The notes beneath the pieces were generated by a model. The model made no database searches. It was not told the DNA's origin and saw only the letters and a list, made by a program, of their open reading frames with translations. DNA of 64,000 bases from Bacteroidales bacterium (GTDB lineage: Bacteria; Bacteroidota; Bacteroidia; Bacteroidales; F082). Positions 52,866-63,103 of this stretch are shown in pieces. Position 1 is the first letter of the stretch. Every line of letters starts with the position of its first letter. The DNA lies in NCBI GenBank assembly GCA_030690365.1, contig JAUYGX010000117.1, positions 46,224-110,223 on the forward strand, read 5' to 3'. Position numbers and translations under genes: made by a program.

Positions 52866-53130
52866 CTTAAAATAGTATTTGTAAAACTTTGCAAAAAAAC
52901 TAAATTTCACGCAACTAACAGCCTTATTGGGGAGCTATTTCAGTTAAATTTTACGATTTAGGTTTATTTCATTAAAAATCGACTTGTGGAAAACCAAAAC
53001 CGAGGACTACAGGTCTTATAAATAGTATCTTTTAATTATTCAGTGTAAACGGGTTGGTGGATGGTTCAACTTTAGGTGAGGCACTCAATATTATGGTTAA
53101 AAACCCGTTATTAGCAAAAATGCTTTCAAG

Positions 53131-53739
53131 ATGAAATCAATCAGTCGTTATACTTTAAACACCTCATTTGTACTGTTCCTTTTCCTCTTGTTTACTGGAT
53201 TCAGGCCCGATTCGAGCCATGAGGGTAAGTCTGAAAACAGTGAACAAACCATCCAATGGAACGAACAGCGAAAACTCGACTGGAGAGACTTCCGGGCGAC
53301 TAAAAAACCAAATGGCAAGGTAGCCGCCGCTATTTCTACCTGTGGTTTTGGATTTGAAGCCACTGAGGAAAATCGTCGATTGGTAGAATTGCAGATTTAT
53401 GTGCAGTTCTATCCTGAAAAATCGTGGAAAAACCCTGAACATCAAACGGAGACGGTACTGGCACATGAACAGATCCACTTCGATATTACCGAATTGATGG
53501 GCCGCAGATTGTATCAGGAAATCCTCGAAATGAAACAAAAAGGGAAACTTAACCAGCGAATCATCAAAAAAACCTACGACCGCCTTGAAAAAGAACATGG
53601 CGAAATGCAGAACCTTTACGATAAACAAACCCGGCATAGTTTAAACATCAAACTGCAATCGTGGTGGGCCAATTACATTTCTTCCGAGCTAATAAAATCC
53701 GCCGCTTTCTCGGATTATCATCAACTGAAAATGGATTAA
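53131..53739 (+). CDS. DUF922 family secreted protein with an HExxH motif
   Basis: The 202-residue protein has a signal-like N-terminus (TSFVLFLFLLFTGF). The body matches DUF922, described as predicted secreted zinc-dependent proteases: IQWNEQRKLDWRDFRATKKPNGKVAAAISTCGFGF, IYVQFYPEKSW, then TVLAHEQIHFDITELMGRRLY. The HEQIH could bind zinc with a downstream acidic residue. The C-terminal part is a coiled helix. Not linked to neighbours by spacing. The proteolytic role is inferred from the motif only. Confidence 0.78.
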   Translation: MKSISRYTLNTSFVLFLFLLFTGFRPDSSHEGKSENSEQTIQWNEQRKLDWRDFRATKKPNGKVAAAISTCGFGFEATEENRRLVELQIYVQFYPEKSWKNPEHQTETVLAHEQIHFDITELMGRRLYQEILEMKQKGKLNQRIIKKTYDRLEKEHGEMQNLYDKQTRHSLNIKLQSWWANYISSELIKSAAFSDYHQLKMD

Positions 53740-53793
53740 GATTTGTGCCGATTCCTAGTTTAAGTTTTATATATTTGCTGATATTTTGAAAGG

Positions 53794-54255
53794 ATGAAGC
53801 TTCGTTTTCTATTCGTTATCAGCAGTCTGTTGGTGCTAAGCCAGTGGGGATGTAAAAAGGACAGTAGCCCCAATTGGATATATTGTCAGGAATGCGGCGC
53901 CGACCAATGGGTTGGGACTTATAATGGAAAAGGCGATTACTATAAAAACAGTGATAGCTCTAATGTTGTCAATATTGAAACGCGGTTGGAGATTGAGAAA
54001 CTCTACGGAAACGTACTAAGTATTAGTGTCGTAGCGCAGGATGTTTATCAAACATCATTTACCGCTTCCAAAGATGACAACGAATACTTTATAAACATGC
54101 CCGGGTCGGGCAAATCACTTTACCTCACTTTAACCCAAAGTGGCGATCAGTACAGAGTTACAGGTGTAACCAAGGTTTATCATTGGAAATACGCAGCAGA
54201 TACTACTCTGGTGATCGATCACCGTCTTGGTTTTGAAGTAGTAAGATCAGAATAA
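53794..54255 (+). CDS. Small lipoprotein of unknown function
   Basis: The 153-residue product has a lipoprotein signal (MKLRFLFVISSLLVLSQWGCKK; Cys20 as the probable lipidated residue). Early in the mature part WIYCQECGADQWVGTYNGKGDYY contains a CxxC. The rest is beta-rich (IETRLEIEKLYGNVLSISVVAQDVYQTSFTA), like calycin- or lipocalin-type small folds, and ends VIDHRLGFEVVRSE. I do not recognise the family. It lies 54 bp after the DUF922 gene and 155 bp before the first C25 protease. Confidence 0.65.
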   Translation: MKLRFLFVISSLLVLSQWGCKKDSSPNWIYCQECGADQWVGTYNGKGDYYKNSDSSNVVNIETRLEIEKLYGNVLSISVVAQDVYQTSFTASKDDNEYFINMPGSGKSLYLTLTQSGDQYRVTGVTKVYHWKYAADTTLVIDHRLGFEVVRSE

Positions 54256-54410
54256 TGATTCCATTAGTTTGCTATAATTCAATTTGTCGAACAACCTTTC
54301 AGGTGGTTGGTTTGTCAATTCATATTGTTTCTGTTTCCGGATTATTGTGTTTTAAAAGTGAAAATTCCAAAAGAAGTTTCTTAATAAATAGTTCAATTTA
54401 AATGTGTAAT

Positions 54411-57400
54411 ATGAAAATTTTTACGAAGTTTATTTCCCGATTCGTTCTCTTAACCTTAATGGTTATGGTGACTTATCCGGTTTTAGCCAAAAACATCCTG
54501 ACCGAAACCAACAGAAAAACCAAACTGGAGCTCACCACCAATTCTCCTGAAAAACTGGTATTTATCAACACCATTGGTAAGATAACAGCTGAAAAAATTA
54601 CTCAGGAACAAACGGATTATACCCGTTTAACCATTCCATCCTATACCCCAAATTCAACCATCGGGATTCCGGAACTTCCCGTTAAAAGGCAATTGATTGA
54701 AATTCCGTATTACGCACATGCAGAGATTACCATATTGGGGTATGATGTAACTGAATATCAGCTTTCTGATCTGGGGATGACGCAGCCACTTTACCCGGTT
54801 CAGCCCTCACAACCCAAATGCGGCAGCAGACTTGCTTTCGAAATCAATAACAACGCTTATCAGCAAAATAAATTTACTTCCGACAACCTGGTGACTTTAG
54901 ACATACTCGGAAGGATGCGTGGTGTTGAAATGGGTCGGCTTTCCATTTCACCGGTTCAGTACAATCCTATGACAAATACCATTAAAGTATATGATAACCT
55001 GCGCTTTGAGATTAATTTTGTTAATGCCGATCTGGGTGCTACCCAAAGCGAAAAAGCCAGACTGGCTTCCCCTTATTTTACAGCTCCTTACAGCAGTCTG
55101 ATTAATTATACACCAGCCGCTTCACGCGAAAATATGACCCAATATCCGGTGAAATATGTTATCGTTTCCGATCCCATGTTTGCCGATCAGTTGCAGCCCT
55201 TTGTGGAATGGAAAACAAGAAAAGGTTTTACAGTGGTAGAAGCCTATACCGATGTAATTGGTAGCTCCCTCAACGAGATTAAGACCTATCTTCAAGGACT
55301 TTACGATGCAGGTACATCTGAAGACCCGGCTCCATCGTTTGTTTTGTTTGTGGGTGATATCAGCGAAATTCCTGCCTGGAACAATGGCGATGGTGTTACC
55401 GACAGAAATTATGTGGAATACACCGGCGACCTGTTTCCTGAAGTGTTTTACGGACGATTTTCGGCACAAAATACGGCACAGCTTCAGCCCTATATCGACA
55501 AAACGTTGCAGTATGAACAATACACCATGCCCAATACAAGCTTCCTCGATTCGGTTGTGATGATCGCTGGTATGGATGGTACTTTTGGCCCTACCCATGG
55601 AAATGGTCAGATTAATTATGGTACCATTAATTATTTTAACGAGGACCATGGAATTTATTCGCACACATACCTGTATCCAGAGTCGGGAAATAATGCAGAA
55701 AATATACGTCAAAACGTTAGTGATGGCGTTGGGTTTGTCAACTATACTGCTCACGGAAGTCCTAGTGGATGGGCTGATCCGTCCTTTTCCATCAGCGACA
55801 TCCCCAATCTGACCAACCAGGATAAATACGGATTGTTGATTGGGAACTGTTGCTCAACGAGTGAATATCAAACAAATTGTTTTGCAGAAGAAATTGTACG
55901 TGCTGCCAATAAAGGCGCATTAGGCTATATTGGCGGTTCAAACAGTACCTATTGGGACGAAGATTATTATTTTGGAGTAGGATTAGGTGCCATCAGTGGA
56001 ACCCCACCCTCCTACGAAGAAACAGGATTGGGAAACTACGATCGCGCTTTTCACGATCATGGCGAACCATTTAACGAATGGTATACCACCATGGATCAGC
56101 ATATTTTTGCCGGAAACCTGGCAGTAACCGAAAGCGGATCATCGTTTGAAGGCTACTACTGGGACATTTATAACCTCATGGGCGATCCTTCGCTGATGAT
56201 TTATTATTCGGTTCCGGATGCGATGACCGTTTCACACCCATCAGCCATCACCCTTGGTCAGACCTCTATTACCATCACTGCTGTACCTTACGCATATGTG
56301 GGATTATCCTTCAACAACGAACTTCATGGAATGGGTATAGCTGATGCATCGGGCGTTCTGGTACTTGATTTTGAAGCATTTGCCGGCCCCGGAGATGCTC
56401 AACTGGTTGTGACAGCTCAAAATTACCAGCCTTATATTTCCAATATCACTGTAATCCCTGCCGAAGGACCTTATGTAGTTTACGAAAGCCATCTTGTTAC
56501 CGGATTGGGATTTACCTATCATACCAGTGAAGTTATTCTGCTTACCATGCAAAATGTTGGTGCCGAAGATGCTGTGGGCGTACAGGTATTACTAACTACC
56601 GATAACCCTTACGTTACCCTGATTGATACAGTGCTGGATTTTGGTGATATCGCTGCCGGACAAAGTGTTGAAGGTAGTTTGCCCTTCCGTTTTGACGTGG
56701 CCGATGACATTCCCGACCAGGAGGTTATTTTGTTTAACGTAATGGCCACCCTGGCCAACAACGACACTTTTGAATCGTCCTTTGTGGATGTAGGTCATGC
56801 TCCGGTGCTTAACTACGCTGGTTTTTTCATTGACGATTCGCAGGGAAATAACAATGGCAGGCTCGATCCGGGTGAAACAGCCGATCTGAGTATCAGCGTA
56901 AATAACACTGGGTCGGCTACGGCACGATATGTAAATGGATTACTCACCACCGATTGTCCTTATCTTAATATTAATCAAGCTGAAGTATCTTATGGTCAGT
57001 TATTGGCGGATTCAGTAGTTACGGAAACACATCAGGTTACCGCAGCACAGGATGCTCCTTCGGGTGTAATGGCCATCGAAACGATAGATTGGCTGGGTGA
57101 TTTTGGGATTACCGGAACCGGAACTTTTAGCTTTACCATCGGATCGATTCCGGTGCTGATTGTCGATCTTGCCCAGTCGAATAATTCTCCTGCCGACATG
57201 ATTACCTGTTTTAATGTACTTACCGTTGGTTATGAACTGACTACTACTTTGCCCGAATCGCTTGATCTGTATCAAAGTATTTTCGTTTGTTTGGGAACTT
57301 ATCCCAATAACTACGTCCTTACCGATTCGGAGGGAAACAAACTGGCTGATTTTCTAAACAATGGTGGACGGATATTTATGGAAGGTGGCGATACCTGGGC

Positions 57401-58034
57401 CTTCGATAGCCAGACCGCAGCACATGTGTTGTTTCATATTACAGGTGACGGAGACGGAAGCGGCGATTTGGCACAGGTTACAGGAGTAACTGGCACGTTT
57501 GCAGAGAATTATGATTTTGTTTACGATGGAGCCAACAGCTACATCGATCACCTTATCCCTGATGCCAATGCTTTTACCCTTTTCAGAAATGTAGAAATGG
57601 GCTATGATGTAGCAATAGCCTACGAGAATGATGTGTATAAAACGATCGGAACCTCCTTTGAGTTTACCGGATTGATCGATAATGCCTCCAGCAGCAAAGA
57701 TGGATTGATGGCCGAAATTCTCAATTTCTTTAAAATCGCATTTGTTTGGACAGGTATCGAAACTTCACAAAAAGAATCATTCGAACTCATGGTTTATCCA
57801 AATCCTGTGATCAACCTGCTAAATATCAGGGTTAATACTCCCGTTGCCGGAAAGTGTTCTGTATCTTTGCTCGACGTTTTGGGTAGAAATGTGTTGACCA
57901 ACAACCAGAATACCAGACTTGCTGCCGGTATCAATGAAATGAATATAAATGTTGACAAACTTCGTGACGGGATGTATTATCTGAAAGTAAAAACCCCGGC
58001 AGGAGAACAAACCAAAAAAATAATCATAAACTAA
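54411..58034 (+). CDS. Gingipain-type C25 cysteine protease with T9SS sorting domain (copy 1)
   Basis: The protein has 1207 residues from ATG 54411 (an ATG 9 bp earlier is possible). It has a signal peptide and an N-terminal pro-region (IPELPVKRQLIEIPYYA). The C25 catalytic domain spans about residues 245-590. Counting from 54402, His451 (NYTAHGS) and Cys484 (IGNCCSTSEY) are 33 residues apart, the same spacing as in RgpB (His211, Cys244). Ig-like modules follow. An alpha/beta module at about 905-1120 contains LADFLNNGGRIFMEGGDTWAFD, and the C-terminus is a type A sorting domain (LMVYPNPVINLLNIRV ... GMYYLKVKTPAGEQTKKIIIN). Secreted protease; substrate preference unknown. The tandem paralogue follows at 40 bp. 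Confidence 0.9.
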   Translation: MKIFTKFISRFVLLTLMVMVTYPVLAKNILTETNRKTKLELTTNSPEKLVFINTIGKITAEKITQEQTDYTRLTIPSYTPNSTIGIPELPVKRQLIEIPYYAHAEITILGYDVTEYQLSDLGMTQPLYPVQPSQPKCGSRLAFEINNNAYQQNKFTSDNLVTLDILGRMRGVEMGRLSISPVQYNPMTNTIKVYDNLRFEINFVNADLGATQSEKARLASPYFTAPYSSLINYTPAASRENMTQYPVKYVIVSDPMFADQLQPFVEWKTRKGFTVVEAYTDVIGSSLNEIKTYLQGLYDAGTSEDPAPSFVLFVGDISEIPAWNNGDGVTDRNYVEYTGDLFPEVFYGRFSAQNTAQLQPYIDKTLQYEQYTMPNTSFLDSVVMIAGMDGTFGPTHGNGQINYGTINYFNEDHGIYSHTYLYPESGNNAENIRQNVSDGVGFVNYTAHGSPSGWADPSFSISDIPNLTNQDKYGLLIGNCCSTSEYQTNCFAEEIVRAANKGALGYIGGSNSTYWDEDYYFGVGLGAISGTPPSYEETGLGNYDRAFHDHGEPFNEWYTTMDQHIFAGNLAVTESGSSFEGYYWDIYNLMGDPSLMIYYSVPDAMTVSHPSAITLGQTSITITAVPYAYVGLSFNNELHGMGIADASGVLVLDFEAFAGPGDAQLVVTAQNYQPYISNITVIPAEGPYVVYESHLVTGLGFTYHTSEVILLTMQNVGAEDAVGVQVLLTTDNPYVTLIDTVLDFGDIAAGQSVEGSLPFRFDVADDIPDQEVILFNVMATLANNDTFESSFVDVGHAPVLNYAGFFIDDSQGNNNGRLDPGETADLSISVNNTGSATARYVNGLLTTDCPYLNINQAEVSYGQLLADSVVTETHQVTAAQDAPSGVMAIETIDWLGDFGITGTGTFSFTIGSIPVLIVDLAQSNNSPADMITCFNVLTVGYELTTTLPESLDLYQSIFVCLGTYPNNYVLTDSEGNKLADFLNNGGRIFMEGGDTWAFDSQTAAHVLFHITGDGDGSGDLAQVTGVTGTFAENYDFVYDGANSYIDHLIPDANAFTLFRNVEMGYDVAIAYENDVYKTIGTSFEFTGLIDNASSSKDGLMAEILNFFKIAFVWTGIETSQKESFELMVYPNPVINLLNIRVNTPVAGKCSVSLLDVLGRNVLTNNQNTRLAAGINEMNINVDKLRDGMYYLKVKTPAGEQTKKIIIN

Positions 58035-58073
58035 TCAATCCAACAGTTGGAGGGTTATTAACATTATAAATCT

Positions 58074-61000
58074 ATGAAAAAGATCGTTTTAATCATCGTT
58101 TTACTTGTCAGTTTTGGGTGGGCCAATGCCTCTGATTGGGTGCAGGTTTCCGGAAATCAGGTGGAAGCCTCACACATTTCCCTGGTAAAGTCGGCCCAAA
58201 ACTCAACTACTTTACAATATGCCTTGTCGGGATATTCATTTAGTGAGATCAACACCGAAAAAGGCCAGGCCATCCAGATCGAATGTGAATCAGGGGCACC
58301 CATTTTGCGTGCCGGTGCTCCCGGTTTGCCATTGTTCAGTACTTCGCTGATTATTCCCAATCGGGCCTATATGGAAGTCAACATTGTAAGTTCTTCCTAC
58401 AAAGAATATCGGGATGTGTTGATTGTCCCTTCCAAAGGGAACCTTACGCGCGACATCGATCCTGCAACCGTTCCGTATACTTTTGGGAAACAGTATGCTC
58501 AAGATGCATTTTATCCCGGCGAAGTAGTCACCCTGCGCGATCCTTACATTATCCGCGACTTCAGGGGACAAACCGTATTGATTCAGCCTTTTCAGTACAA
58601 CCCGGTAACGCACGTGCTGCGAGTGTATTATGACATTACATTGGAAGTAGTCGAAAATGGCCCCAGCACCGTCAATATTCTGGATAAACCGGCAAAACCC
58701 GAAATGGTAAATACGCAGTTTAACCAAATCTACAAACGTCATTTTTTGAATTATCAAAGCAGCGATCGCTATACTCCGCTCGAAGAAGAAGGCAATATGC
58801 TCATCATTTGTTATGGTGCCTTTATGGATTCAATCCAGCCTTTTGTGGATTGGAAAATCAGAAAAGGTATCCCCGTTGAGGTGGTTGATGTAGCCACCAT
58901 CGGGTCGTCTTCTGCCATCAAAACCTATATTGCGGACTATTACAATAACAATGGATTGGCATTTGTATTGTTGGTGGGCGATTCGCAACAAGTACCTTCA
59001 TCCGTAGTTGGAGGCAACGATTCTGATAACAACTATACCTATATCGTTGGAAGCGACCATTATCCGGATGTGTTCTGCGGACGTTTTTCAGCCGAAACGG
59101 CAGCTCAGGTTGCTACCCAGGTTCATCGCACACTGGAATACGAACAAACCCCCATTGCCGATACTTCATGGTACAAAAAAGCCATTGGGATCGCTTCCGA
59201 TCAGGGCCCTGGTGATGACAATGAATACGACTATCAGCATATTAGAAATATCGGAAACAACAAACTACTTCCTTATACCTATAATTATGCTTATGAGTAT
59301 TTTGATGGTTCGCAAGGTGGTAACGATGCCGCAGGAAGTCCGACACCTACAATGGTAGCCACCGGAATAAATTCAGGAGCTACCATCATCAATTATACCG
59401 GCCATGGGAGCGATAATGCCTGGAGTTCTTCAGGGTTTAGCAGTTCCAATGTCAATCAGTTGACCAATACCGGGAAACTCCCCTTTATATTTTCGGTTGC
59501 TTGTGTGAATGGCAATTTTGTCAATGCATCCTGTTTTGCCGAGGCCTGGATGCGTGCCGAAGACAATGGACAGCCTACAGGAGCCATCGCTACCTTGATG
59601 TCGACCATCAACCAGAGTTGGAATCCCCCCATGGGAGGCCAGGATGAAATGAACGACATTCTTACCGAGGCTTATTCAAATAACATCAAAAGAACTTTTG
59701 CCGGCATTTCCATGAATGGATGTATGCAGATGAACGATCAATATGGTTCAGCAGGAGATGAAATGACTGATACCTGGACGGTATTTGGCGATCCATCGGT
59801 GGTAATCCGTACTTCGTATCCGCAAAATATGTTGGTTACACATCCCACAGAACTACATCTGGGTGAAACCTCAATGGTACTTACCTGCAACGCCGAAGGT
59901 GCCAAAGCAGCTTTATCGCTCAATGGTGTAATTTTGGGAACCGCCATCGTTTCAGGCGGTTCTGCAACCATCACATTTCCGGCACTTACCGACCTTGGAA
60001 TGGCTGATCTTGTGGTTTCAGGTTATAACTACATCCCCTATATCACTACTATTGAAATTATCCCTGAGCTGGGACCTTATATGGGTATTGCCGGTAAAGT
60101 AATTAATGATGCTGCCGGTGGAAATGGCAATGGTTTAATGGACTATGGTGAAGACATTCTTCTCACCATGAGTCTGACCAATGTGGGAGTTGAAGATGGT
60201 TATGGAGTTTCTTCCATTCTTAGCAGTACCAGCCCGTTTATTACCATTACCAGTGATTCAGCCAATTTCGGCGATCTGGCCGTAGGTGATACCGTAACTA
60301 TATCCGACGCTTTTGCATTTTCTGTTTCAAACGACCTGGCGAATATGTCGCTGGTTCCGTTTCGTTTGACATCTTCCGATCAGGATGGAAATGAGTGGAT
60401 TTCCAATTTCATGATTCCCGGTCATTCGGGAAAGCTGGCCTTTATAGGTTATGGCATCGACGATGCTTCGGGAAATAACAATGGCAAGCTTGATGTCGGT
60501 GAGACTGCCAACATACTGCTTTCCATTAAAAATACAGGCTCATCTGATGCCTATCAGGTAATGACGCAATTGACTTCGGAAAGCAGTTATGTAACCGTAA
60601 ATTCCGCTGCCTTAAACTTTGGAGATATTGTTCCGGGAGCCACTACCACCGTGGCATTCAATGTAACCGCTGCCGGGGATACTCCAGCAGGTTATGCAGC
60701 CAATTTTACGGTGCAGGCATTGGGTAATCTCGATCTCAGCATGACAGATAGTTTCTATACCATCGTGGGTCAGATTCCTGTGCTCATCGTTAATATGGCC
60801 AATGTGGCTTCCTCTGACTCCATGATGAACTGTTTGCAAAATTTACAGGTAGGAGGTGAAGTAATGAATGCCCTGCCAACCGATCTCGAAATTTATTCTT
60901 CCATTTTTGTGCTTCTTGGATCCTATCCTGATAACCATGTGCTTACCACTGCCGAAGGCGATGCACTGGCTGCTTACCTCAATAATGGAGGCCGTTGCTA

Positions 61001-61658
61001 CATGGAAGGTGGAGATACCTGGGCATACGACAACCAAACCGCTGCCCATGCGCTGTTTTTTATCGATGGATATGATGACGGTGAGGGTGATTTGGGAACA
61101 ATCACGGGAGACGAAGCCAATTTCCTGGCAGGATTCACTTTTGAGTACGATGGTGTAAACAGCTATATCGATCACATCCAGCCTCTTCCGGGTGGTGATA
61201 TCCTGATGAGCAATACTTCACCGGAATATGTTACGGCTGTTAGTTACCACAACGACACCTATAAAACTGTTGGAGCAGTATTCCAATTTGCCGGACTTGC
61301 CAATAATGGAGGCTCTCATAAGGATGGTGTCATGGCTCAAATTTTGAACTTCTTTGGTGTTAGTTTCACCTGGACAGGCGTTAACGAAACATCTGCACTT
61401 AATATGGGTGTTACCACTTTTCCCAATCCGTTTAACGATCAGGTTACTTTAAAGTTTAATCTGCTGGAAAAGGCAGCTGTTTCGCTTGAAGTCTTCGATT
61501 TGACCGGAAGGATGGTGTATTCAACCGAATCGAAAGTGATGAACACAGGTTTGCAAACCCTGATTTGGAATGTTCAAAACAACCTTCCCGGTATTTATAC
61601 CTATCGGTTGAAAGCAGGAAGATCAGTGGTTACCAACAAAATAGTGCGTATAAATTAA
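58074..61658 (+). CDS. Gingipain-type C25 cysteine protease with T9SS sorting domain (copy 2)
   Basis: The 1194-residue paralogue has the same plan: a signal peptide (KIVLIIVLLVSFGWANAS), a pro-region and a C25 domain. His444 (NYTGHGS) and Cys477 (FSVACVNGNFVN) are again exactly 33 residues apart. Ig-like segments follow, then the alpha/beta module (AAYLNNGGRCYMEGGDTWAYDNQTAAH) at about 900-1110. The T9SS sorting domain is TTFPNPFNDQVTLKFNL ... GIYTYRLKAGRSVVTNKIVRIN. The catalytic sequences differ from copy 1 (VACVNGNF against GNCCSTSE), so specificity may have diverged. It lies 40 bp after copy 1, likely in one operon, and ends before a strong hairpin terminator. Confidence 0.9.
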   Translation: MKKIVLIIVLLVSFGWANASDWVQVSGNQVEASHISLVKSAQNSTTLQYALSGYSFSEINTEKGQAIQIECESGAPILRAGAPGLPLFSTSLIIPNRAYMEVNIVSSSYKEYRDVLIVPSKGNLTRDIDPATVPYTFGKQYAQDAFYPGEVVTLRDPYIIRDFRGQTVLIQPFQYNPVTHVLRVYYDITLEVVENGPSTVNILDKPAKPEMVNTQFNQIYKRHFLNYQSSDRYTPLEEEGNMLIICYGAFMDSIQPFVDWKIRKGIPVEVVDVATIGSSSAIKTYIADYYNNNGLAFVLLVGDSQQVPSSVVGGNDSDNNYTYIVGSDHYPDVFCGRFSAETAAQVATQVHRTLEYEQTPIADTSWYKKAIGIASDQGPGDDNEYDYQHIRNIGNNKLLPYTYNYAYEYFDGSQGGNDAAGSPTPTMVATGINSGATIINYTGHGSDNAWSSSGFSSSNVNQLTNTGKLPFIFSVACVNGNFVNASCFAEAWMRAEDNGQPTGAIATLMSTINQSWNPPMGGQDEMNDILTEAYSNNIKRTFAGISMNGCMQMNDQYGSAGDEMTDTWTVFGDPSVVIRTSYPQNMLVTHPTELHLGETSMVLTCNAEGAKAALSLNGVILGTAIVSGGSATITFPALTDLGMADLVVSGYNYIPYITTIEIIPELGPYMGIAGKVINDAAGGNGNGLMDYGEDILLTMSLTNVGVEDGYGVSSILSSTSPFITITSDSANFGDLAVGDTVTISDAFAFSVSNDLANMSLVPFRLTSSDQDGNEWISNFMIPGHSGKLAFIGYGIDDASGNNNGKLDVGETANILLSIKNTGSSDAYQVMTQLTSESSYVTVNSAALNFGDIVPGATTTVAFNVTAAGDTPAGYAANFTVQALGNLDLSMTDSFYTIVGQIPVLIVNMANVASSDSMMNCLQNLQVGGEVMNALPTDLEIYSSIFVLLGSYPDNHVLTTAEGDALAAYLNNGGRCYMEGGDTWAYDNQTAAHALFFIDGYDDGEGDLGTITGDEANFLAGFTFEYDGVNSYIDHIQPLPGGDILMSNTSPEYVTAVSYHNDTYKTVGAVFQFAGLANNGGSHKDGVMAQILNFFGVSFTWTGVNETSALNMGVTTFPNPFNDQVTLKFNLLEKAAVSLEVFDLTGRMVYSTESKVMNTGLQTLIWNVQNNLPGIYTYRLKAGRSVVTNKIVRIN

Positions 61659-61679
61659 CGATAGTTCATACGACCAACG

Positions 61680-61711
61680 AAAATGGGGAAGGAATTGTTC
61701 TTCCCCATTTT
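61680..61711 (+). terminator. Rho-independent terminator after the C25 pair
   Basis: AAAATGGGGAAG (61680-61691) pairs perfectly with CTTCCCCATTTT (61700-61711) around an 8-nt loop, followed by TG and TTT. It lies just before the permease gene, which therefore needs its own promoter. Confidence 0.82.
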
Positions 61712-61765
61712 TGTTTCAGGTGAGCAAAAATGTGGATATTTGTCTCCACAATTCAATTCTTCCGA

Positions 61766-62998
61766 ATGCGACTACCACTGTTTTTTGCCAAAAGGTACCT
61801 ACTCTCAAAAAAATCACATAACCTTATCAATGTGATTTCGATGATTTCTGTGGGAGGGCTGGCCATTGGGACCATGGCACTGATTGTGGTTTTGTCGGTA
61901 TTCAACGGGTTTGAAGAGGTGATAAAATCCTTATACAGCACTTTTAATCCTGATATTCAGGTGACGGCCGTTACCGGAAAAACATTCCATTACACGGCGT
62001 TTCCTTCCGAAAAAATCGCTCAACTTGAGGAGGTCGCCAATTTGATCGAAGTTGTAGAAGAAGATGCGCTTTTGCGGTACAGCGAGCAACAATACATTGC
62101 CAGGTTTAAAGGTGTTCCAAAAACATTTCAGCAGATTTCCCGGGTCGACAGCATGATGATCGATGGCACTTTTGTGCTGGAAGCGGGCGAAACCAATTTT
62201 GCCATTCCCGGCGCCGGGGTAGCATGGCATCTCAACATCAATCCCAACAACCCTTTGCATTTGCTCACCATTTATGTTCCCAAACGTGGCAACGCATCCT
62301 CATTTCAATTTAACACGGCTTTTAATTCCGGTTCGCTACATCCGGCGGGCATCTTCTCAATACAACAGGAATTTGATGAAAGATATATTTTTGTCCCGTT
62401 GCGGTTTGCCCGGAAGCTGATGGACTACACCGATGAAGTCACCAGTGTTGAAATGATGCTGAAACCTGGGTCTGATCCCGAAAAGGCGCAAGAGCAAATA
62501 GCAAAAATACTTGGTGATGGTTTTGCAGTAAAAACCAGGATCGAACAAAACGAGTCGCTGTTTAAAATCCTTAAATCTGAAAAAACCATCATCTACCTGA
62601 TACTGGTTTTCATCTTATTGTTATCGTCGTTTAATATGATCGGATCGCTTTCGATCCTGATGATTGAGAAAAACAAAGATATGGCCGTACTGAACAGCCT
62701 CGGGGCTAACCGAAGGATGATCAGCCGGATATTTTTAACAGAAGGGGTTTTGATTACTGCTGCCGGAAGTCTGACCGGTTTATTGCTGGGCTATGTAATT
62801 CTGTTGCTACAACAGCAGTTTGGATTATTGAGTCTGGGCAACGGCGAAGGAGCCTTTATCATCGATGCCTATCCGGTAAAAATGCACCTCGCCGATTTCT
62901 TTTTGGTATTTTTAACCGTGCAATGCATTGGATTGTTTGCCACCTGGTATCCGGTTAAATTGCTTACACCCAGAATCACCAACAACCGGTTAAAATAG
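61766..62998 (+). CDS. LolC/E-type ABC transporter permease (FtsX family)
   Basis: From ATG 61766 (410 residues; ATG 61730 adds 12) the protein begins MRLPLFFAKRYLLSKKSHNLINVISMISVGGLAIGTMALIVVLSVFNGF. This is the first membrane segment of LolC/LolE-like permeases, which pull lipoproteins from the inner membrane for delivery to the outer one. Three more helices follow near the end (IIYLILVFILLLSSFNMIGSL; GVLITAAGSLTGLLLGYVILLL; DFFLVFLTVQCIGLFATWY), with an extracytoplasmic domain between. IEKNKDMAVLNSLGANRRMISRIF is the family's coupling region. No ATPase (LolD) gene is adjacent. Confidence 0.88.
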   Translation: MRLPLFFAKRYLLSKKSHNLINVISMISVGGLAIGTMALIVVLSVFNGFEEVIKSLYSTFNPDIQVTAVTGKTFHYTAFPSEKIAQLEEVANLIEVVEEDALLRYSEQQYIARFKGVPKTFQQISRVDSMMIDGTFVLEAGETNFAIPGAGVAWHLNINPNNPLHLLTIYVPKRGNASSFQFNTAFNSGSLHPAGIFSIQQEFDERYIFVPLRFARKLMDYTDEVTSVEMMLKPGSDPEKAQEQIAKILGDGFAVKTRIEQNESLFKILKSEKTIIYLILVFILLLSSFNMIGSLSILMIEKNKDMAVLNSLGANRRMISRIFLTEGVLITAAGSLTGLLLGYVILLLQQQFGLLSLGNGEGAFIIDAYPVKMHLADFFLVFLTVQCIGLFATWYPVKLLTPRITNNRLK

Positions 62999-63032
62999 TT
63001 GGTAGTTATTTATAGTAAACCACCGCAATAAC

Positions 63033-63063
63033 TTGACCTATATTTTTGATGGGTGTATCTTTG
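63033..63063 (+). promoter_or_regulatory. Ferritin promoter (TTG, 20 nt, TATCTTTG)
   Basis: TTG at 63033-63035 and TATCTTTG at 63056-63063 are 20 nt apart, matching the Bacteroidota consensus TTG-N19/20-TAnnTTTG closely. The box lies 40 bp before the ferritin ATG. It is the best promoter match in the window. Confidence 0.75.
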
Positions 63064-63103
63064 CCCTGGATTTTAGAGAAAATTAATAACCAATAGTTAT
63101 ACC

